A DNA stretch of 40,008 nt. It comes from Vicingaceae bacterium (GTDB lineage: Bacteria; Bacteroidota; Bacteroidia; Flavobacteriales_E; Vicingaceae). The position numbers were made by a program, and so were the translations under genes. Below the pieces are notes generated by a model. That model saw only the letters and a list, made by a program, of their open reading frames with translations. It searched no databases and was not told the DNA's origin. Positions 33,847 to 40,008 of this stretch are shown piece after piece. The stretch's first letter is position 1, and each line of letters begins with the position of its first letter. The stretch spans positions 1-40,008 of the forward strand of contig JAQXDJ010000337.1 in assembly GCA_029251425.1 (NCBI GenBank), in the 5' to 3' direction.

Positions 33847-35709
33847 ATGGTTAAAAATTACGATATTATAGTTGTTGGAGGTGGGCATGCTGGATGTGAG
33901 GCTGCTGCTGCTGCTGCAAATATGGGCTCAAAAACACTGTTGGTAACCATGAATATGGATACTATTGCTCAGATGTCTTGTAACCCTGCAATGGGTGGTG
34001 TTGCTAAAGGGCAGATTGTTCGAGAGATAGATGCGTTGGGTGGTTATTCAGGAATTGTTAGCGATAAAAGTGCGATTCAATTTAAGATGTTGAATCGCTC
34101 AAAAGGGCCAGCAATGTGGAGTCCAAGAACGCAGAATGATAGAATGCTTTTTTCTAAAGAATGGAGGTTGGTGTTGGAACAAACTGAAAATCTTGATTTC
34201 TGGCAAGATATGATGACCGAGCTCATTGTTGAGGGCGGAAAGTGTGTTGGTGTTCGAACACAAATTGGTGTTGAATTTAAATCTAAAGCGGTTATTTTAA
34301 CTAATGGAACATTTTTAAACGGATTGATTCATATAGGTGAAAAGCAGTTTGGAGGTGGAAGAGCAGGGGCAAGAGCTTCGACAGGAATAACCGAGCAGTT
34401 AATGTCTTTAGGGTTTGAATCTGGAAGAATGAAGACAGGAACTCCTCCAAGGGTAGATGGAAGATCTATTGATTATACAAAACTAGAGGAACAACCAGGA
34501 GATGAAAATCCAAGTACTTTTTCTTTTAAAGCAGATCATAAACTAACAAAACAAAGAAGTTGTTATATTGGTTATACGAATCAAAGCGTACACGATATTT
34601 TACAAACAGGGTTTGAAAAATCACCAATGTTTGCTGGAAGAATTCAAGGGTTAGGACCAAGATATTGCCCATCAATTGAGGATAAAATTGTTCGTTTTTC
34701 GGAACGAGAAAGACATCAATTATTTGTTGAGCCGGAAGGTTGGAATACTTGTGAAATCTATTTAAATGGATTTTCTACATCATTACCAGAAGATGTTCAA
34801 CAAGAGGCAATGCAGTTAATTCCCGGTTTTGAAAACGCTAAAATGTTTAGGCCCGGTTATGCTATAGAATACGATTTTTTCCAGCCTACACAATTAAATA
34901 ATACATTAGAAACCAAATTGGTTCCAGGTTTGTATTTTGCTGGTCAAATTAATGGAACTACAGGTTATGAAGAGGCGGGTGGCCAAGGCTTAATGGCAGG
35001 AATAAATGCTCATTTAAAAATAAATGAGAAAGAACCTTTTATATTAAAAAGGGATCAAGCGTATATCGGAGTTTTGATTGATGATCTTATTACAAAAGGA
35101 ACATCTGAACCTTATAGAATGTTTACTTCAAGGGCTGAATATAGAATCTTGTTGAGACAAGATAACGCAGATATTCGATTAACAAAACTTTCTTACGATT
35201 TAGGGCTAGCTAGAGAGGATCGCTTAAAAGCTGTTGAGTTAAAGTCTGAAAACATTGAAAAAATAATTCAAAGTTTTGCTAAAACTAGTTTAGTACCAGA
35301 GGAGGTTAATACATATTTAGAGGCTCAAAAATCTTCTCCCTTAAAACAAAAGGTTAAAGCAAATTCTGTTGTAACAAGACCAAACATTACTGTTCTTGGA
35401 TTAAAAGAGAACAACTCTAAGTTGGCTGAATCGTTAGTTGATTTTAATGAATTAGAGATTGAGAATGCTGAAATTTTAATGAAATACGAAGGTTATATTA
35501 AGCGTGAAAAAGAAGTTGCAGATAAGCTAATGCGTTTAGAAAACATTAAAATATATAAGGATATTGACTATTCAAAATTAAGCTCTTTATCAGCAGAGGC
35601 TGTAGATAAATTGACAAAAGTAAAGCCTTCTACAATTGGACAAGCATCTCGAATTAGCGGCATTTCCCCTTCAGATGTTTCAGTTTTGATGGTTTTTCAC
35701 GGAAGATAA
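33847..35709 (+). CDS. mnmG: tRNA uridine-5-carboxymethylaminomethyl modification enzyme MnmG
   Basis: MnmG (GidA) of 620 aa. With MnmE it installs the (carboxymethyl)aminomethyl group on U34 of certain tRNAs, using FAD and 5,10-methylene-THF. The N-terminal dinucleotide-binding motif is IIVVGGGHAGCEAAAAAANMG. Other family marks are MSCNPAMGGVAKGQIVREIDALGG, the GTFLNGLIHIG segment, FAGQINGTTGYEEAGGQGLMAG and the C-terminal helical MnmE-binding domain ending LKPSTIGQASRISGISPSDV-like (here VKPSTIGQASRISG). mnmG is commonly near the replication origin, next to the par genes; here it is bracketed by two parS-like sites. Length and motifs are complete. Confidence 0.97.
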   Translation: MVKNYDIIVVGGGHAGCEAAAAAANMGSKTLLVTMNMDTIAQMSCNPAMGGVAKGQIVREIDALGGYSGIVSDKSAIQFKMLNRSKGPAMWSPRTQNDRMLFSKEWRLVLEQTENLDFWQDMMTELIVEGGKCVGVRTQIGVEFKSKAVILTNGTFLNGLIHIGEKQFGGGRAGARASTGITEQLMSLGFESGRMKTGTPPRVDGRSIDYTKLEEQPGDENPSTFSFKADHKLTKQRSCYIGYTNQSVHDILQTGFEKSPMFAGRIQGLGPRYCPSIEDKIVRFSERERHQLFVEPEGWNTCEIYLNGFSTSLPEDVQQEAMQLIPGFENAKMFRPGYAIEYDFFQPTQLNNTLETKLVPGLYFAGQINGTTGYEEAGGQGLMAGINAHLKINEKEPFILKRDQAYIGVLIDDLITKGTSEPYRMFTSRAEYRILLRQDNADIRLTKLSYDLGLAREDRLKAVELKSENIEKIIQSFAKTSLVPEEVNTYLEAQKSSPLKQKVKANSVVTRPNITVLGLKENNSKLAESLVDFNELEIENAEILMKYEGYIKREKEVADKLMRLENIKIYKDIDYSKLSSLSAEAVDKLTKVKPSTIGQASRISGISPSDVSVLMVFHGR

Positions 35710-35755
35710 ACTTTCATTTCGGTTTAAGTTTATTGTAAAATCATTCAGGTTACAA

Positions 35756-35779
35756 AATTTGTTTCACGTGAAACAAATT
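35756..35779. promoter_or_regulatory. Perfect parS site downstream of mnmG
   Basis: TGTTTCACGTGAAACA (35760-35775) is an exact parS consensus, extended to a 24-bp perfect palindrome (35756-35779). It lies in the 277-bp gene-free gap 35710-35986. Nothing else was recognised in that gap apart from a single DnaA-box-like TTATCCATT near 35824. Confidence 0.9.
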
Positions 35780-35986
35780 CAGAAAAACGCATAAGGTTTA
35801 AAAAATGATCTATATTTTTAGAATTATCCATTTAAACACGTTTTAAGCGCTTTTAACCCTTCGTTAGTATTGTCCCCTAAATTTTGTGAGAAAGTTGATT
35901 TTGCGAAACAATCAATAAATACCTGATAAACAAATAGTTGTGTTGTTTTTTGTGTGAAAATGAATAAATAGGTTATTTTAGCATAA

Positions 35987-37369
35987 ATGTCTGAGACTAA
36001 AAAAACACAAATTTTATTATTCGCTTTAATTGTTGCGATAATTCCGTATTGTTATTTATGTTTTTTTGCTAATCCGAGTGCTGATGATTTTGTGTTGGCG
36101 GCTCAATTCCAAGAAAATCATTTTTTAAATCTTATTTATGAGCAATATTTTATTCGGAACGGAAGATACATTTCTTCACCATTAAGCTTTTTAAATCCGA
36201 TTGGGTTTAATAGCTTTTTAGGCTATAAATTTTTCCCACTACTACTTATTTTACTAGTTTTTTTAAGCTCCCTCTCTGTTTTCCAACAATTATTCCATTC
36301 TAGAAAATTTCAATATAAAATGACTGGTTCACTGTTGTTTGTACTTTTATTTTTTCATAATATGCCTATTATTTCTGAAGGAATTTATTGGTTTACAGGA
36401 AGTGTTATTTATGTTTTGGGCTTAGTCTCATGTTTGCTTTATATTTCTATTTTAATAAAGGTTTTAAGTGGGAAAAAAAATGGTTATTCGCATGTAGTTT
36501 TAACTGTTTTTCTTTTTCTCTCCTGTGGTTTTAACGAAGTACTTACACTTGTAATTGTTTTTTTATTAGGAGTATTAACTTTTGTTTTTCATCAGAAAAA
36601 ATTAGTTCAAAAAAAAATAATTTTAATTCAGTTTTTGTTCGCGATTGCATTCGCAGCTATTTTAATTTTAGCTCCAGGTAACAGTGTTAGGGGTAGTGCC
36701 TATAATGAATCAAAACAACTTATATATTCGCTAACATATTCAATAATTCAAGTTTTTAGGTTTCAAATTTTATGGATATTTTCTATTCCATTAATTGTTT
36801 GTTCTTTGCTTTATGTAAACGTTAATAAAGAACTGTCAAAATCCCAGATATTATTTAGCAATTCGTTTTATTTAAGTAGGCTGTCTTCAACGTTTCTATT
36901 ATTTTCTATTATTTTTATTTGTGTTTTTCCTGCCTACTGGGCTACTGGAATTTTAGGGCAGCACAGAACACTTAACATTGCGTATTTATTTTTTCTATTG
37001 GCTTGGTTTGTCAACTTAACAGTATGGTTAAATCATTATAAAGTAAAAAGTATTATTAATTTCAAAATAATGCTTTATTTATTTTCAGCTCTTATCATTG
37101 GAATTATTTTCACAGGGAATGGTTATAACACCTTAAATGATATTTTTGCTGGAACAGCGGCTAGTTTTAATAAGCAACACGAATATAGATTTGAAGAGCT
37201 TTATAAGGCTCAAGGATTGAAAACAAATCAAGTTAGTTTACCACAAATTTTAGCTAAACCAAAATGTTTATTTACTTATGATATTGAAGAGGAACCAAAA
37301 GATTGGAAAAATAAAGCATATAATATGTATTTTCGCTTGGATTCTGTTGATATATTTTTGATTAAATAA
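35987..37369 (+). CDS. Polytopic membrane protein, DUF6056 family (surface glycan synthesis)
   Basis: A 460-aa integral membrane protein with roughly ten to twelve hydrophobic helices throughout. An early loop between helices reads ANPSADDFVLAAQFQ, with an acidic pair positioned like the catalytic Asp loop of GT-C glycosyltransferases, and RNGRYISSP after it. This matches the DUF6056 family, often found in polysaccharide and O-antigen regions. It may transfer a sugar from a lipid carrier at the periplasmic face; the reaction is unproven. It ends directly before the GTG start of the next gene. Confidence 0.75.
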   Translation: MSETKKTQILLFALIVAIIPYCYLCFFANPSADDFVLAAQFQENHFLNLIYEQYFIRNGRYISSPLSFLNPIGFNSFLGYKFFPLLLILLVFLSSLSVFQQLFHSRKFQYKMTGSLLFVLLFFHNMPIISEGIYWFTGSVIYVLGLVSCLLYISILIKVLSGKKNGYSHVVLTVFLFLSCGFNEVLTLVIVFLLGVLTFVFHQKKLVQKKIILIQFLFAIAFAAILILAPGNSVRGSAYNESKQLIYSLTYSIIQVFRFQILWIFSIPLIVCSLLYVNVNKELSKSQILFSNSFYLSRLSSTFLLFSIIFICVFPAYWATGILGQHRTLNIAYLFFLLAWFVNLTVWLNHYKVKSIINFKIMLYLFSALIIGIIFTGNGYNTLNDIFAGTAASFNKQHEYRFEELYKAQGLKTNQVSLPQILAKPKCLFTYDIEEEPKDWKNKAYNMYFRLDSVDIFLIK

Positions 37370-38794
37370 GTGAGTGATAAAACGATAATAATTGGAGCTG
37401 GTCCCGCAGGGTTAGCATGTGGCTATGAGCTGACTAAAAAGAATAAAAAAGTAGAAGTTTTTGAATCTAGTCCTTTTATTGGTGGTATGTCGCGAAGTTT
37501 TGATTTGTGGGGGCAGCGAGTTGATGTTGGGCCGCACCGATTTTTTTCAAAACAAAAAGAAATTAATCAGTTTTTTTCTGAATTAATTAAAGAAGATTTT
37601 ACTCTAGTAAATAGACAGACTAGAATATATTACAATCAAAATTTTTTTGAATATCCTTTAAAATTAGGAAATGTTCTCAAAAACCTTCCGCCATTTGTTA
37701 TTGTTCAAATCCTATGGTTTTATGGCGTTCAAATTGTTAATCCAATTAAAGACCCTAAAAACTTTGAGGAATGGGTAACCAATAGGTTTGGTAAAAAATT
37801 ATTTGAAATTTTTTTTAAACACTATACTGAAAAGTTGTGGGGAATAAAATGTTCAGAAATTGATGCAGATTGGGCTGCACAACGTATTAAAACGCTAACC
37901 TTAATTGGAGCGGTTAAATCTGCTGTTTTTGGAAATAAAGGAAATAAACATAAAACCCTAGTAGATCAGTTTGCTTACCCTAAAAATGGAACAGGGGAAC
38001 TATACGAAAGAGCTGCAAATTGCATTTTAGAAAATGGAGGAAAAGTAAACAAAGAGACTCCTATTAAGCGTGTTTTATTGGATGATAAAAATCAAAAAGT
38101 AAAAGGGGTTGAATTGATGGATGGAGTTGTAATTGATGCGAAAAATGTTGTGTCAACAATGCCAATAACAACATTAATAAAAGGGTTGGACAATGTTCCA
38201 GAGAAAGTAATAAAAGCTGTTGATGAGCTATATTTTAGAAATACTATTTTAGTTTATTTAGAAATTGATCAGAAAGAACTATTTACAGATAACTGGCTGT
38301 ATATCCACTCGCCAGATGTAAAACACGGTAGAATTACGAATTTTAGAAACTGGTGCACAAGTCTAAATAAGGATAAAAAAACGACCATTTTATGTTTAGA
38401 GTTTTGGTGTTTTGAAAATGAAGACATTTGGACTGGAAATGAACAAAACGTTATTGATCTGGCAAAAGAAGAGGTTTATAAAATAAACTTAATCCCTAAT
38501 CATGCTAAAATTTTAAATAGTAAAGTGGTTAAGGTGCCGAAATGTTATCCCGTTTATGAAACGGGATATCAAGAAGGTTTAAAAACGATTGTTGACTTTT
38601 TAAAAGGGATAGAAGGGCTTTTTCCAATAGGGCGTTACGGAGCGTTTAAATACAACAACCAAGATCATTCTATTTTAATGGGCTTATTGGCTGCAGAAAA
38701 AATTGCAGACAATAACGAAGTCGATTTATGGAATATAAATACAGATACAGAATATCAAGAGGATGGAAAAATTAAAGATGTTTTGGCTCAGTAA
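37370..38794 (+). CDS. FAD-dependent amine oxidase / UDP-galactopyranose mutase-like protein
   Basis: A 474-aa flavoprotein. The N-terminal FAD-binding motif IIGAGPAGLACGYELTKKNK and acidic VFES, then GGMSRSFDLWGQRVDVGPHRFFS, are typical of the protoporphyrinogen oxidase/UDP-galactopyranose mutase-like group. The C-terminal segment FPIGRYGAFKYNNQDHSILMGL binds the flavin. Close relatives sit in polysaccharide gene clusters in Bacteroidota; substrate unknown. The start is a GTG immediately after the stop of the upstream gene, and its 3' end overlaps the next gene by 17 bp, so the three genes form one operon. Confidence 0.85.
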   Translation: MSDKTIIIGAGPAGLACGYELTKKNKKVEVFESSPFIGGMSRSFDLWGQRVDVGPHRFFSKQKEINQFFSELIKEDFTLVNRQTRIYYNQNFFEYPLKLGNVLKNLPPFVIVQILWFYGVQIVNPIKDPKNFEEWVTNRFGKKLFEIFFKHYTEKLWGIKCSEIDADWAAQRIKTLTLIGAVKSAVFGNKGNKHKTLVDQFAYPKNGTGELYERAANCILENGGKVNKETPIKRVLLDDKNQKVKGVELMDGVVIDAKNVVSTMPITTLIKGLDNVPEKVIKAVDELYFRNTILVYLEIDQKELFTDNWLYIHSPDVKHGRITNFRNWCTSLNKDKKTTILCLEFWCFENEDIWTGNEQNVIDLAKEEVYKINLIPNHAKILNSKVVKVPKCYPVYETGYQEGLKTIVDFLKGIEGLFPIGRYGAFKYNNQDHSILMGLLAAEKIADNNEVDLWNINTDTEYQEDGKIKDVLAQ

Positions 38795-40008
38795 CAATAT
38801 TAAAGCTCCAATTAATATTGTAGGCCTTTTCTTTTTCATTACCTATGGTTTGTTTGCGCTCGTTTTTTATAAAGAAAGAATGCTTGCTTTTGATTCTGCC
38901 GCATTTGCTTTTGAAGTAATACAAACTAAAACTTTTTTTACTCCATTGGGGAGGTGGGGGTCTGTTTTTTCACAAATAATGCCTCTACTATTTTTAAAGG
39001 CGGGTTGCTCTTTGGCTACGTTTTTAAAAGTGTACTCCGTTGGTTTAATTCTGCTCTATTATTTAGGTTTTTTAACAATTACATTGCTACTTAGAAATAA
39101 AAAAATAGGACTTGTTTATCTATTAACACTCTGTTTAACATTGCGTAATACATTTTACTTTTCCATTTCAGAATTTTCACAAGGGTTAGCACTGGTTGTT
39201 GTCTTGTATGCAATGCTAGAGTATTTTTATATGGAGAATGCAAAGAGAAAAAGTTTGGTGTTAGCATTATCTTTTGTTGTGATTTACACGCTTTATTTTT
39301 TTCATCAACTATTGATAATAGGTGTTTTTTTCGTTTTAATTACTACCTATATAAGGCACCAGAGTTATAAAAAGAAAGAAGTTTTAATGTTGATGTTTTT
39401 CACTTTACTTTTTTTTGGAATAAAAATAATGTTGTTATCTGGAGATAGTTACGCGGGAAAAAAAATACCCTCTTTGGCTATTTTTTTAGAACAGCTTCCT
39501 CAGTTTTTTAACTTGCCAAGTTTTAACTATTTTTTAGAGCATTTAAAAAAAGAGTTACTTGTAGCAAGCCTTTTATTCATTGTAGGTTGTAGATTGTTGT
39601 GGGTAAAAAAGAGGCTTGCGCTTTTATTTGTTTTTATTGGGGCAGTAATAGGTTATTTAGTTTTGATAGTAATTACCTATTATAAAGGAGAATCTCCAGG
39701 CATGTATCAACAGTACTATATTATGTTTGGGTTGTTTATTGCTGTATTATTAGATGTTGTTAAAAAAGAGGAGTGGAGCTTTAAAACTTATTTATTCTTA
39801 CTTATTCCAATAATGGTTTATAGCACACAAAGGGTTTATGCAGCCCATTATTTGCCGAGCTTAAGGGTTAAGTATGTTGAAGCTCTTTCTAAGCATGGAA
39901 ATAACATTAAGAATAAGAAATATATTATTAACCGTAAAGACTTCCCTTGGAGTTACGCATGGGTAACATGGGCATTACCTGCAGAAACAATATTAGCGTC
40001 TTCTTTAA
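38778..40008 (+). CDS. Polytopic membrane protein, 3' end outside the window
   Basis: Open frame from an ATG at 38778 to the right edge of the window (410 codons, no stop). The product is strongly hydrophobic with about ten predicted helices. Loops such as FYKERMLAFDSAAFAFEVIQ (acidic residue after the first helix) and LGRWGSVFSQ resemble the first periplasmic loop of GT-C-type glycosyltransferases and of the DUF6056 protein two genes upstream. It overlaps the FAD protein gene by 17 bp. It probably works in the same surface-glycan pathway, but no family can be assigned with confidence. Confidence 0.75.
   Translation, partial: MFWLSNNIKAPINIVGLFFFITYGLFALVFYKERMLAFDSAAFAFEVIQTKTFFTPLGRWGSVFSQIMPLLFLKAGCSLATFLKVYSVGLILLYYLGFLTITLLLRNKKIGLVYLLTLCLTLRNTFYFSISEFSQGLALVVVLYAMLEYFYMENAKRKSLVLALSFVVIYTLYFFHQLLIIGVFFVLITTYIRHQSYKKKEVLMLMFFTLLFFGIKIMLLSGDSYAGKKIPSLAIFLEQLPQFFNLPSFNYFLEHLKKELLVASLLFIVGCRLLWVKKRLALLFVFIGAVIGYLVLIVITYYKGESPGMYQQYYIMFGLFIAVLLDVVKKEEWSFKTYLFLLIPIMVYSTQRVYAAHYLPSLRVKYVEALSKHGNNIKNKKYIINRKDFPWSYAWVTWALPAETILASSL

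Noticed and set aside
35820-35835. A DnaA-box-like TTATCCATT in the gap after mnmG, as a possible oriC
   Set aside because: One imperfect box and no cluster or AT-rich unwinding array; parS proximity alone does not place the origin here.

Overview
The window is AT-rich chromosomal DNA from a member of the Bacteroidota, most likely a marine-type Flavobacteriales. The evidence is the Bacteroidetes promoter type (-33 TTG, about 19 bp, -7 TAnnTTTG), very few Shine-Dalgarno sequences, a Wolinella/Bacteroides-type three-gene succinate dehydrogenase, a DUF4175 protein, a CarbopepD-domain TonB receptor, and a HisKA_2 kinase paired with a LytTR regulator. No rRNA, tRNA, CRISPR array, insertion sequence or prophage was recognised. 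No stretch of more than 300 bp lacks a gene.

Layout. 1-2784: a sensor kinase (5' end outside the window) overlapping its LytTR response regulator. 2788-6561 (minus): a secreted DUF5117-type zinc metalloprotease coupled to a short-chain dehydrogenase, then a small CoA-binding protein. 6614-10189 (minus): sdhCAB with a consensus promoter and a terminator. 10302-12807 (plus): four tightly packed genes led by an ArsS-type radical SAM enzyme, with a rhodanese, a TIGR04282/DUF2064 transferase and a lipoprotein. 12814-14917: a secreted vWA protein divergent from rsmA.

14914-27115 is the most interesting part, a phosphate-starvation island. It holds a phosphate-selective porin, a Na+/phosphate cotransporter with a PhoU-like tail, a stand-alone secreted CarbopepD domain, a MORN/YwqK-like protein, a PhoB paralogue with a damaged receiver, a TonB-dependent receptor, a large lipoprotein, and a canonical PhoB-PhoR pair. 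Seven promoters in it carry tandem copies of a 7-bp element (best form TTAACAT) at an 11-bp period. In six of them an element ends exactly 19 bp before a Bacteroidetes -7 hexamer-like TAnnTTTG, where the -33 element should be. In the seventh (18130-18217) the same phase can be read, but only through weak copies. I read this as the Pho box of this lineage, bound by the PhoB protein(s) encoded here. A YcxB-like gene sits inside the island between two near-identical 17-bp direct repeats and looks like a later insertion.

27181-29033: two glycosyltransferases. 29161-35709: a conserved housekeeping run (small membrane protein, DUF4175 coiled-coil protein, anti-sigma-type ATPase, ybeY, mnmG). mnmG is bracketed by two parS-like sites, one a perfect consensus, which suggests the region lies near the replication origin. 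35987-40008: a surface-glycan module with two polytopic membrane proteins, the second cut by the window end, around an FAD-dependent UDP-galactopyranose-mutase-like protein.
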